Shown piece after piece: positions 27,573 to 35,468 of a stretch of 64,000 nucleotides of DNA. The stretch's first letter is position 1. Every line of letters starts with the position of its first letter. The stretch comes from Elizabethkingia miricola (GTDB lineage: Bacteria > Bacteroidota > Bacteroidia > Flavobacteriales > Weeksellaceae): assembly GCF_001675285.1 (NCBI RefSeq), contig NZ_LSGQ01000029.1, positions 1 through 64,000 on the forward strand, in the 5' to 3' direction. The notes beneath the pieces are model-generated. The model was not told where the DNA came from. It did no database searches and worked only from the letters and a program-made list of their open reading frames with translations. Position numbers and translations under genes: made by a program.

Positions 27573-27604
27573 TCGCAGGCTTTCAAAACCTGCGAATTTT
27601 TTTA
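27573..27604 (+). terminator. terminator after the DUF5686 gene
   Basis: TCGCAGG/CCTGCGA stem with a 9-nt loop, then AATTTTTTT. Confidence 0.8.
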
Positions 27605-27704
27605 TAGACAATGTTGTATTTGGGCATACATGATTTCTTATTGATTTTCCTATTTTTTCAGCCATAGTTCCTATCTTTAAGACTTCAAATTCTGAGAACA
27701 CATT

Positions 27705-29018
27705 ATGCATCAATATTTAAAAGCAATTTCTTTAGCCGCTTGTATTTCGTTATCTGCACAACAGATTGAAAATCCTGCCGGACTTTCCGGATTTGCACAA
27801 AAACTTAAAGCAAATAATAAAGTTACCAATATCTTATTTCTAGGAGATTCGCATATTCAGGCTGGATGGATTCCGGAAGTTTTGAGAGAAAAATTTACCG
27901 AAAAATATGGCTATGCCGGAAGAGGACTGGTATTCCCTTATGCAGTAGCCAATTCCAATGGTCCCTTGGATATTACATCAGTCTCTAATCAGGCATGGCA
28001 GACATTCCGCCTGGTGTATGATCAGGATGTTTTCAGTCAGATGGGAGCCTTGGGATTTGTTATGGGGAACAATAAAGATTCTTTTATAGAAATAGGCTTT
28101 AATAATCCTAATGATGCTTTCGATGAAGTAAGAATACTAAACGATAAGCAAATGGCAGGGGAGAGCTTTACTATTTATGAAACCAATGCTCCTCTTAATT
28201 CTTATATTGCTAAAAGAAAGAATATTGTATCATATACTGTTCAGCAGGGAGAAACTTTTCCGGAACTGGCTGCAAAATTTAACACAACAACTACAAGATT
28301 GGCCCAGCTAAATGGCAATGGAATTAAATTCCCACAGCCCGGGCAGGTCATAAAAGCGGAACAGGCAGAACCGGATTTTAACCCCGATTTTGAACAAAAG
28401 CTTACTATAGCAGGACAGGGGAAGTATGCGGAAGGAGAAACTGTTTTTAATTACCCTAAAGCAACAAGAAACTTTCTGATGCGTACGAATGCTACGAAAG
28501 GAAATATTTTATATGGCTTTCAGTTCCTGAAAAAAAATGCAGCTTCAGGTATTGTTTTCAATAGTGTAGGGGTGAATGGAGCTACTTATGCTGACTTTTT
28601 AAAATATCCGTTACAGCTGGAAGAGCTGAAACAGGTAAATCCGGATGTAGTTATGATTTCGCTGGGAACAAATGAATCTTTGAGTACTGTTACAAAAGAA
28701 GAATTTCAAAAGAGCGCTCAAGACCTGATACAGGCTTTCAGAAAAGATAATCCTACATTACCCATTCTTTTGATTTCTCCTACAGATAATAAACTGAAAG
28801 GAGACCGTATACAGGAAATTGTCTCATGGATAAAAGAAATAAGTATGCAGAATAATACTGCTTTTCTGAGTATGTACAATGCTACAGGAGGAAAAGGTTA
28901 CTTTGTCAGATCATTAGCCAGAAAAGAAGCCAATGGAGATGGGGTTCATTTTCTGAAGCCTGGATATACCCAACAAGCAGAAATGATCTGGAAGGCGCTG
29001 AATGATGCCTTAAAATAA
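27705..29018 (+). CDS. exported SGNH/GDSL hydrolase with an inserted LysM domain
   Basis: 437 residues. Signal peptide to about residue 19. SGNH block I is FLGDSHIQAG with Ser49 as nucleophile; block III is ISLGTNES near 321; block V gives Asp412 and His415 in GDGVHFLKPGY. A LysM domain (about 176-217, SYTVQQGETFPELAAKF) lies inside the hydrolase rather than at an end. LysM binds peptidoglycan, so the likely job is removing or moving O-acetyl groups on cell-wall glycan in the periplasm. A paralogous SGNH gene (31.3 kb) sits beside an MBOAT gene nearby, which supports an O-acetyl peptidoglycan system. Acetyl specificity is inferred. Confidence 0.82.
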   Translation: MHQYLKAISLAACISLSAQQIENPAGLSGFAQKLKANNKVTNILFLGDSHIQAGWIPEVLREKFTEKYGYAGRGLVFPYAVANSNGPLDITSVSNQAWQTFRLVYDQDVFSQMGALGFVMGNNKDSFIEIGFNNPNDAFDEVRILNDKQMAGESFTIYETNAPLNSYIAKRKNIVSYTVQQGETFPELAAKFNTTTTRLAQLNGNGIKFPQPGQVIKAEQAEPDFNPDFEQKLTIAGQGKYAEGETVFNYPKATRNFLMRTNATKGNILYGFQFLKKNAASGIVFNSVGVNGATYADFLKYPLQLEELKQVNPDVVMISLGTNESLSTVTKEEFQKSAQDLIQAFRKDNPTLPILLISPTDNKLKGDRIQEIVSWIKEISMQNNTAFLSMYNATGGKGYFVRSLARKEANGDGVHFLKPGYTQQAEMIWKALNDALK

Positions 29019-29131
29019 GTTAGAAATTAGAAGTACGGTCTATAGATATAAAAACAGCCTGTTTCAAAATGAAACAGGCTGTTTTTATATTTTAAATTCA
29101 GAAATGAAAATTTCGTATTTCTAATTTCGTA
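29017..29131. repeat. inverted heptad-repeat arms flanking the terminator between convergent genes
   Basis: Left arm (29017-29038) steps as AAGTTAG, AAATTAG, AAGTACG; right arm (29111-29131) as TTTCGTA, TTTCTAA, TTTCGTA. Segments 29022-29038 and 29113-29129 are complementary at 14 of 17 positions. They enclose the terminator hairpin at 29050-29086. Confidence 0.68.
29050..29086. terminator. bidirectional terminator between the LysM-SGNH gene and the FKBP gene
   Basis: Perfect 16-bp stem AAAAACAGCCTGTTTC/GAAACAGGCTGTTTTT with a 5-nt loop; the A/T tracts serve both strands. Confidence 0.9.
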
Positions 29132-29133
29132 TT

Positions 29134-29568
29134 TTATTTAATTCCTAAAAGCTCTACTTCGAAGATCAAAGTACTGTTAGGTCCTATTTCTTTTGAAATT
29201 TGCTCGTTTCCGTATGCTAAATGTGGTGGAATAACCAGTTTCCATTTGCTGCCAGTAGACATTAGTTGTAAAGCCTCAGTCCATCCTTCGATAACTCTGT
29301 TTAAAGGAAACGTAGCTGGCTTTTTTCTTTCTACAGAACTGTCGAAAACCTGACCAGTTATTGTTGTACCATGATAGTGGCAGATAACAGAATCTTTAAC
29401 ACCAGGCTTTTTTCCTTCAGAAGCTTCTAATATTTCATACTGAAGTCCGCTTTCCAAGGTTACAACACCTTCTTTTGCTCCAAATGCAGTCTGGAATTCC
29501 TGACCTTCCTTTAGGTTCTTCTCAGCTAAAGCTTTCTTCTTTTTCGATAATAAATCTGCTACGCCCAT
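29134..29568 (-). CDS. FKBP-type peptidyl-prolyl cis-trans isomerase
   Basis: 144 residues. An N-terminal helical stretch (GVADLLSKKKKALAEKNLKEG, in part) precedes one FKBP domain of about 90 residues with GLQYEILEASEG, VICHYHGTTITGQVFDSS, VIEGWTEALQLM and IPPHLAYG. The aromatic pocket residues are in place. There is no signal peptide, so it acts in the cytoplasm as a folding helper. The closest well-known type is FklB/Mip, here with a shortened dimerisation helix. A near-consensus -7 box (TAAATTCG, 29587-29594 on the minus strand) lies 18 nt upstream. Confidence 0.92.
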   Translation of the reverse strand: MGVADLLSKKKKALAEKNLKEGQEFQTAFGAKEGVVTLESGLQYEILEASEGKKPGVKDSVICHYHGTTITGQVFDSSVERKKPATFPLNRVIEGWTEALQLMSTGSKWKLVIPPHLAYGNEQISKEIGPNSTLIFEVELLGIK

Positions 29569-29613
29569 ATTTTATTTTTTAGACTGCGAATTTAGTAAAA
29601 AACAATTAATCAA

Positions 29614-31269
29614 TTAGAACTGCAGATAAATTGGCAATACCTGTTCAGATGACTTAAAGTAACCATATAGTATAAGGAAAGCAAAGAAAATAAGAATATA
29701 GTATGCTAAAGAAACTTTACCAACTTTATCTATTACTTTATCTGCATAGCCATCCGGTATAAAGTGGATACACATTGCCAGAGCTATCATCCATAATACT
29801 TCTTTATAATTGTCGTAGAAAGGTCCCCAAACCCCAGCATCGAAGTTGTAGAAGATCTGATGGATCATAGACATTGCAATATCGAAATTTTCAGCCTTAA
29901 AGAAGATCCAGCAGAAACATACAAAGTGGAAGGTTATAACAACCATAATGGCATTGTACCACTTAGAATTGTTAAATCCGGCAAAAGCTTTTCCGGTAAG
30001 CATCATCCATATTTTATGAATACCCAATGATACACCATGCATAGCACCCCAGATAATAAAGTTCCAGCTGGCACCATGCCAGAAGCCTCCTAGTAGCATT
30101 GTTGTCAGCAAGTTGAAATTGGCAGCAATCCCTTTTGGATTCTTATTAATCAGTGGCGGAAGAACAAAGATTAGCAATAAAATAGCTGAAACTCCACCAG
30201 CCCACATATAAGATAGATGGAACAGATTAACAGACATCAGGAAAGTACCTGCCAGGAATAATACAACAAAGATATAAGAACCTACAGTTGCATTTCTGTT
30301 ACCTCCTAACGGGATATACAAATAATCTCTCAGCCATGAAGACAGGGAAATATGCCATCTTCTCCAGAATTCGGTAATACTCTTACTTTGATAAGGAGAA
30401 AGGAAGTTTGTCGGTATTTTAAAGCCTAACCACAATGCAACACCTATTGCAACATCACTATAACCACTAAAGTCACAGTAAATAACCATCGCATAGCCGT
30501 ATACCGCAAAAAGGTTTTCTACACCGGCATGCAAGGATGGATTATCGAATATATAATTAACAAGGTTAAGCGTAATATAATCCGATATAACAAGCTTTTT
30601 TATCAGACCTGAAATAATAAGGTAAAATCCTTTTGCAAAATCCCTTTCTGAAATAACATAAGATTGGTTAATCTGCGGTACAAAGTCATGTGCCCGTACA
30701 ATTGGCCCCATCACAAGTTTTGGGAAGAAAGAAAGGAATAATAAGTAATCTGAAAACTTAGTGGCAGGTTTAAACTCGCCACGGTATACATCCAGTGTAT
30801 AACTAAGGTTTTCGAAAGTATAAAAAGAAATCCCTACAGGTAATAAAATATTCAGAGGGTTGAATCCTGTATGGAATAATTCGTTGGATACATTAATAAA
30901 GAAATTGGTATACTTAAAATAGAAAAGCATTCCAAGGTTGAAGACTATACTACAGATAAGTAATATGGTCTTTTTCTTCTTATCTGGTGTTTTGTATATC
31001 GCATTAGAGAGAACAAAGTCTACAATAGCAGACAGTATTACCAGTAATACAAAGGCTCCACTCGCTTTATAGAAAAAGTAAAGCGAGAAGAAACAAAACA
31101 TATATCTTCTAGGTTTAGGATATTTTCTAAGAAAATAAAACAGAACAATAAATAAAAAGAAGAAATAAACGAAAAATCCATTGTTAAAGAGCAAAGGATT
31201 CTCTTTGTCATATAAAAACTGATGAAGGAAGGCTCCTAAATCGAAATCAGCCAGTAATTTCTCAAACAT
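29614..31269 (-). CDS. MBOAT-family membrane O-acyltransferase (PatA/DltB/AlgI-like)
   Basis: 551 residues with about 12 membrane segments. Typical MBOAT blocks are visible: LPVGISFYTFENLSYTLDVYRGE, SFFPKLVMGPIVRA, YCDFSGYSDVAIGVALWLGF, FWRRWHISLSSWLRDYLYIPLGGN and LLGGFWHGASWNFIIWGAMHG, each quoted in part; the catalytic His is in FWHGASW. It moves acetyl groups across the inner membrane. The next gene, 9 nt away, encodes an anchored SGNH protein, which is the PatA-PatB arrangement of peptidoglycan O-acetylation. Alginate or teichoic acid substrates are unlikely here because no companion genes are seen. Confidence 0.9.
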   Translation of the reverse strand: MFEKLLADFDLGAFLHQFLYDKENPLLFNNGFFVYFFFLFIVLFYFLRKYPKPRRYMFCFFSLYFFYKASGAFVLLVILSAIVDFVLSNAIYKTPDKKKKTILLICSIVFNLGMLFYFKYTNFFINVSNELFHTGFNPLNILLPVGISFYTFENLSYTLDVYRGEFKPATKFSDYLLFLSFFPKLVMGPIVRAHDFVPQINQSYVISERDFAKGFYLIISGLIKKLVISDYITLNLVNYIFDNPSLHAGVENLFAVYGYAMVIYCDFSGYSDVAIGVALWLGFKIPTNFLSPYQSKSITEFWRRWHISLSSWLRDYLYIPLGGNRNATVGSYIFVVLFLAGTFLMSVNLFHLSYMWAGGVSAILLLIFVLPPLINKNPKGIAANFNLLTTMLLGGFWHGASWNFIIWGAMHGVSLGIHKIWMMLTGKAFAGFNNSKWYNAIMVVITFHFVCFCWIFFKAENFDIAMSMIHQIFYNFDAGVWGPFYDNYKEVLWMIALAMCIHFIPDGYADKVIDKVGKVSLAYYILIFFAFLILYGYFKSSEQVLPIYLQF

Positions 31270-31278
31270 TTGTAGTGC

Positions 31279-32610
31279 TTATTTTTTCTTTAAATACTTT
31301 TTATAATCATTCTGGATAGCATGGTAGATTTTTTCTGCCAGTATATCAGCTCCTTTACCATTCGGATGGACATAATCTTTATTAGCCAACGGAGGTGTTT
31401 CATTTGCCCATTTTACAATAGAATTGGTTCCACCCATAGATTCAAACTGGTTGTAGAATGTAAATCCGTTTTCAATAGCTAATTGTGCCTGTGTCTCCAA
31501 TAGGTTAGGCAATCCTTTTGCTGTTTTATAAGCACCGTCATATCGGAAAGCTCTGTCCGCAGAACTTACAACAAGGAAATCGGCATCGGAAAAACCATTT
31601 TTTAATTTAGCCAGAACCGGCTTCATTAATTTAGCATAGTAGCTATAATCAGTATCATTAGGACGGAAAAGAAGATTCACCCCGTACTGAAGTACAATAA
31701 GGTCGTAGTGATTATTTTCCTGGATTGCTTTAATAAAGTCTTCATCCAATTTGTTCAGCTCCACACCGGTAATACCTCTGAAAGAGAAGTTATCTACAAA
31801 GATACCTTTCTGGCTTTCGAAGCTTACACCATATATAGGTGTGGATCCCGCATTACCTTTTAGTTTTATCTGGTGGGAAGAATCGGTAACAGATTCTCTA
31901 TTTACACTTGCGTTTCCACCAAGGCTAAGCTCTGTACCATTTACAGACACACTTCCGCCTCCTCTTCCGTAAATAACAGATTTGGTAATCGGTGTAGCTA
32001 AAGAATCATTTTTAATAGTATTGTCGGTATAAGAACCAGAACCATCTCCGGTAAAATAATGCCCGGAGAGGTACATATTGGTAGCTCCTTTGGTCTTAAA
32101 GCTGGTATCATTCCATCCGGATGCAGAAGTGGTTGCAGTTTGCCTGAACCCTGCCACATTAGAAGAAATAGGAAGATAACCTACGCCATAACCTCCGTAT
32201 TCCTGTTGTAAAAGTTTACGTAATGTTTGGGTAAGTAAGTCACCTTCGATCATACTATCTCCAAAATAAGCAATTCGGATTTTTACATTTTCACCCTTTT
32301 TCAGCCTGTTCAGCTTTTCCATAAATTTAGGAAGCGAACTATGCTCACCCTTATTAAAATTGGTGATAAATTCAGGTTTTTTGTAAAGATCAAAATCCTG
32401 CTCTGTAGTTTCCTTTACATTTATTTTTGGCTGCGAAGCTAAAGAATCAGCTTTTTGTTTTTCCTTATTAGGGAAAACATCAGCAATTAAATTAATGCGG
32501 TCGAATGGTTCCCAGCTAAGGCTGAAAACCTTGAAGATTATGGAAACTAGTAGATAAATGAAAAAACATGCAGAGACTAACGCGAGTACTCTTTTATTTT
32601 GATTTTTCAA
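31279..32610 (-). CDS. membrane-anchored SGNH/GDSL acetyl transferase or esterase (PatB-like)
   Basis: 443 residues. One N-terminal membrane anchor (about 8-28), a linker, then SGNH block I YFGDSMIEGD (Ser119), block III YGVNLLFR near 310 and block V with Asp412 and His415 in DYVHPNGKGAD. A beta-rich insert between blocks I and III looks like a carbohydrate-binding part. It has the same early sequence plan as the LysM-SGNH protein at 27.7 kb, so the two are paralogs. The start is TTG at 32610; no ATG would keep the anchor. It is upstream of and 9 nt from the MBOAT gene, forming an O-acetylation pair. Confidence 0.85.
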   Translation of the reverse strand: MKNQNKRVLALVSACFFIYLLVSIIFKVFSLSWEPFDRINLIADVFPNKEKQKADSLASQPKINVKETTEQDFDLYKKPEFITNFNKGEHSSLPKFMEKLNRLKKGENVKIRIAYFGDSMIEGDLLTQTLRKLLQQEYGGYGVGYLPISSNVAGFRQTATTSASGWNDTSFKTKGATNMYLSGHYFTGDGSGSYTDNTIKNDSLATPITKSVIYGRGGGSVSVNGTELSLGGNASVNRESVTDSSHQIKLKGNAGSTPIYGVSFESQKGIFVDNFSFRGITGVELNKLDEDFIKAIQENNHYDLIVLQYGVNLLFRPNDTDYSYYAKLMKPVLAKLKNGFSDADFLVVSSADRAFRYDGAYKTAKGLPNLLETQAQLAIENGFTFYNQFESMGGTNSIVKWANETPPLANKDYVHPNGKGADILAEKIYHAIQNDYKKYLKKK

Positions 32611-32655
32611 AGAATGTGTTTTTAAATTATTAAATAGTACCTAGCAAACAGATGC

Positions 32656-32663
32656 CAAATATA
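32656..32663 (-). promoter_or_regulatory. -7 box TATATTTG for the SGNH-MBOAT operon
   Basis: Perfect TAnnTTTG on the minus strand, 45 nt before the TTG start; a TTTTG tract lies upstream as a possible -33 element. Confidence 0.55.
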
Positions 32664-32692
32664 AAAATAATTTTACACAAAACAGAGACATA

Positions 32693-33154
32693 TTAGTCTG
32701 AAAGTCCGAATTTGTTGATGATTGAGTTGATCCGTTGTTTCCAGGTTTCTGGCTGAGTGGAGTATCCTGCGGATGCGATCGCTTTGACCCAAGCGTTGTG
32801 ATTGTCTGTCCCTTTTAGTTGGGAGTAGTATTTTTTTCTGGAAAGAAGTTCGCAGAATGCTCTGTAACTTTCTTTTACTGAATTGAAGCTTTTGTACTTA
32901 GAACTGTTTACTGTGTTTTTGCCTACAATCCCGAAGTGGTTATTTAAAGCTTTGCTGTTTTTACTTGTTCCGCCTCCCGATTCTACGAAGGCTACTGCTA
33001 AAATAATCGAACTGGGTATACCATATTCTTTTGAAAGTGTCGCTGCCATGTCTTTATTCTCTTTTATGTAAGAATTCTGCGCTTTGGCATTGAATGAAAT
33101 GAAAGTTAATACTAAACTTATGACGACTACTTTAATATTAATAAAATGTTTCAT
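32693..33154 (-). CDS. secreted glucosaminidase-domain peptidoglycan hydrolase
   Basis: 153 residues: signal peptide (cut near AKAQ, about 23-26), then one glucosaminidase domain filling the protein. AVAFVESGGGTSKNSKALNNHFGI (about 54-77, quoted in part) holds the catalytic Glu and the NxFGI core of the FlgJ/AcmA family; YRAFCELLSRKKYY and the ending WKQRINSIINKFGL are also typical. It cuts N-acetylglucosamine bonds of peptidoglycan. No LysM or SH3 anchor is present. It lies just upstream of the O-acetylation genes, whose modification normally controls such hydrolases. Confidence 0.88.
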   Translation of the reverse strand: MKHFINIKVVVISLVLTFISFNAKAQNSYIKENKDMAATLSKEYGIPSSIILAVAFVESGGGTSKNSKALNNHFGIVGKNTVNSSKYKSFNSVKESYRAFCELLSRKKYYSQLKGTDNHNAWVKAIASAGYSTQPETWKQRINSIINKFGLSD

Positions 33155-33228
33155 AAATATTAAATTTGAGTGCGAAGGTAGTTTTTCAAGTCTCCGGTCT
33201 CAAATTTTTAAGAAATTTTAACATTTTT

Positions 33229-34011
33229 TCAGGGTTCTTTGTACTCTATTTTCTTTTTTTTGTTAAAAATTTTAACATTTATTTTGTTATGCGGTACATT
33301 CAATTCGATAAATGATTGATTATCAAGGCATTTTCGATCTGAGCATCCTGACGTTTTGTACACACCCGGCTCTGCTTGGACGATTGGAGTCTCTTCTCTG
33401 AAATTTTTTATGAAGTCAGGATAAGCATCTTTTAATAATTTTTCTAGCCTGTTTTTTATAATTGGGTGATTAAAAAATCCGGCTTCTTTTGGGTACTCAT
33501 TTTCAAAGTTTTTCAAGAAAAATAGCTCCGGCTTTTTTCCATTTCCAGGTACAGCTGTAAGAATATGTGTGTAGATCTTGGGTAAATGATTTCCTTTGAT
33601 TCCCAGATTAGAAATAATACTTTTTACATCAGTATCATAATTAATCTTCATTTTTTCTCCGTTGAAGTTTAAATACAGATCATCTTTCTGATGCTCATAT
33701 TCAAACGGTACTACAAGTACATATCCATTATAAGTTCCTTTGGAAGTTACTGAGTAATAAGCGATTCCGTTTTTGTCATATGCCGAAAAATTAACCTCAT
33801 AATTCTTGGATCTGTTCAGTTTAGTGATATTGATCTCATGCTGAATATTGAGGTCGTTTTTAGCTACAAACTTTCCGGTAATGATCTGGTCATTAATGCC
33901 GTGCACCACATTGTTTCTCAGGAAATCCGCTTCCTGAGGGGCTGTCTTACAGGCAGTGAAAGTTGTACATAAGATAAATGAAAAAGCTATATAGGTAACT
34001 TTTCTCATCAT
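33229..34011 (-). CDS. lipoprotein of unknown function
   Basis: 260 residues from the ATG at 34011 (or 259 from the ATG next to it). The signal ends in a lipobox, Phe-Thr-Ala-Cys, at about residue 21. An upstream start would add 11 residues before the signal and is less likely. The mature part has a beta-rich N-terminal half (VNFSAYDKNGIAYYSVTSKGTYNGYVLVV, in part) and a more helical second half. No domain recognised. Lys-rich C-terminus. It lies between the glucosaminidase gene and the capnine pair, on the same strand. Confidence 0.65.
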   Translation of the reverse strand: MMRKVTYIAFSFILCTTFTACKTAPQEADFLRNNVVHGINDQIITGKFVAKNDLNIQHEINITKLNRSKNYEVNFSAYDKNGIAYYSVTSKGTYNGYVLVVPFEYEHQKDDLYLNFNGEKMKINYDTDVKSIISNLGIKGNHLPKIYTHILTAVPGNGKKPELFFLKNFENEYPKEAGFFNHPIIKNRLEKLLKDAYPDFIKNFREETPIVQAEPGVYKTSGCSDRKCLDNQSFIELNVPHNKINVKIFNKKKKIEYKEP

Positions 34012-34071
34012 TGAGATATATACTGCAATAATAGCATTTTTCATCGAAATAATAATAGTTTTAAGGCATGA

Positions 34072-34101
34072 AAAAAGCTGAAAGTATACTTTCAGCTTTT
34101 T
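34072..34101 (-). terminator. terminator after the alpha-oxoamine synthase gene
   Basis: Perfect palindrome AAAAAGCTGAAAGTA/TACTTTCAGCTTTTT with a T-run on the minus strand; it lies 22 nt beyond the stop. Confidence 0.85.
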
Positions 34102-34122
34102 ATATTGAATTATAGCTTACTA

Positions 34123-35394
34123 TTAAATAGGCTTGAAACTTAGTCCCTGTTCTTGTAAAAGCTTCTGTTCCTGCTCTTTATAGTGTCCACTAACCAATTT
34201 GTCGTGGATAGCTTCAAAAGCAGCAAGAGTTTCGTTGATTTCAGCGTCTGTATGAGATGCGGTAGGAATAAGTCTTAAAAGGATCATTCCTTTAGGAATT
34301 ACCGGATATACAACCACAGAAGTAAATATACGGTAGTTCTCTCTAAGATCTTTAACCAATAGGGTAGCCTCTACAGGAGTTCCCTGCATCATAACAGGTG
34401 TTACACATGTATTGGTATCACCAATGTTAAAACCTCTGTCCTTTAATCCCTTTTGTAATTTATTTACATTTTCCCAAAGCTTAGCTTTTATCTCTGGTCT
34501 GGTTCTCAGTAGTTCCAATCTTTTTAACCCTCCAAGTACCATAGGCATTGTAAGAGATTTCGCAAAGATCTGTGAACGAAGATTAAACTTAAGGTAACGG
34601 ATGATTTCTTTATCCCCCGCTAAGAATGCACCAAAACCAGCCATAGACTTAGCAAAAGTAGAGAAGTATACATCAATCTGATCTTGACATCCCTGTTCTT
34701 CACCTGCTCCGGCACCAGTTTTACCTAAAGTACCAAAACCATGAGCATCATCTACTAATAAGCGGAAGTTGTATTTAGATTTTAATTCGCAGATCTCTTT
34801 AATCTTTCCCTGCTGTCCTCTCATACCAAAAACCCCCTCAGTAATTACTAAAATACCACCATTGTTTTCCTGTGCTACTTTAGTTGCTCTTTGAAGATTC
34901 TTTTCAAGACTTTCCATATCATTGTGCTTGTATGTAAATCTCTTACCAGAATGTAGTCTTACTCCGTCTACAATACAAGCATGAGAATCCATATCATATA
35001 CAATAACATCATTTCTGTTTACCAGGGCATCTATAGTAGAAACCATTCCCTGATATCCGAAATTCAATAGATATGCGCTTTCTTTTTGAACGAATTCAGC
35101 CAGTTCTTTTTCCAGCTGAAGGTGCTGGTCGGTTTCTCCGGACATTGCTCTTGCACCCATAGGATAGAACATTCCATACTCTGCAGCAGCTTTTGCATCA
35201 GCTTCTTTTACTTCCGGATGATTACATAATCCTAAATAATCATTAGCACTCCAAAAGATAACCTCTTTTCCCTGGAACTGCATTCTCGGGCCAATAGGTC
35301 CTTCTAGTCTTGGGAAAATAAAGTAACCTTCTCCATAATCGGCGAATTGCCCTAATGGACCTGGATTTTGCTTGATTCTTTCAAAAATATCCAT
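34123..35394 (-). CDS. alpha-oxoamine synthase family enzyme; candidate cysteate acyltransferase for sulfonolipid (capnine) synthesis
   Basis: 423 residues, PLP fold type I of the KBL/SPT/BioF family. Lys249 (FSTFAKSMAGFG) binds PLP; Asp216 and His218 are in LLVDDAHGFG; SANDYLGL (49-56) and MGARAMSGETDQH (79-91) are family blocks. Members condense an acyl thioester with an amino acid and release CO2. In gliding and related Bacteroidota one member joins acyl-ACP with cysteate to make the sulfonolipid base capnine. The neighbour 74 nt upstream is a cysteine-synthase-like gene, the partner expected to make cysteate. Alternatives are serine palmitoyltransferase or glycine C-acetyltransferase. Confidence 0.85.
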   Translation of the reverse strand: MDIFERIKQNPGPLGQFADYGEGYFIFPRLEGPIGPRMQFQGKEVIFWSANDYLGLCNHPEVKEADAKAAAEYGMFYPMGARAMSGETDQHLQLEKELAEFVQKESAYLLNFGYQGMVSTIDALVNRNDVIVYDMDSHACIVDGVRLHSGKRFTYKHNDMESLEKNLQRATKVAQENNGGILVITEGVFGMRGQQGKIKEICELKSKYNFRLLVDDAHGFGTLGKTGAGAGEEQGCQDQIDVYFSTFAKSMAGFGAFLAGDKEIIRYLKFNLRSQIFAKSLTMPMVLGGLKRLELLRTRPEIKAKLWENVNKLQKGLKDRGFNIGDTNTCVTPVMMQGTPVEATLLVKDLRENYRIFTSVVVYPVIPKGMILLRLIPTASHTDAEINETLAAFEAIHDKLVSGHYKEQEQKLLQEQGLSFKPI

Positions 35395-35414
35395 TTAATT
35401 GTGGTTTTTTATTA

Positions 35415-35442
35415 AAAAGTCTCCCGATGGAATATCGGGAGA
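35415..35442 (-). terminator. hairpin with T-run between the candidate capnine genes
   Basis: On the minus strand TCTCCCGAT/ATCGGGAGA pairs over 9 bp with a 5-nt loop and is followed by CTTTTTA. It sits after the upstream gene's stop and 20 nt before the downstream ATG, with no promoter box between. It may be a partial (attenuating) terminator. Confidence 0.7.
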
Positions 35443-35468
35443 ATAGTTATATTAAATTATTACAATAA

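Noticed and set aside
29614-32610. Alginate or teichoic-acid acylation genes (AlgI/DltB)
   Set aside because: No alg or dlt companion genes; the two-gene MBOAT-SGNH set fits the peptidoglycan Pat system better in a Gram-negative.
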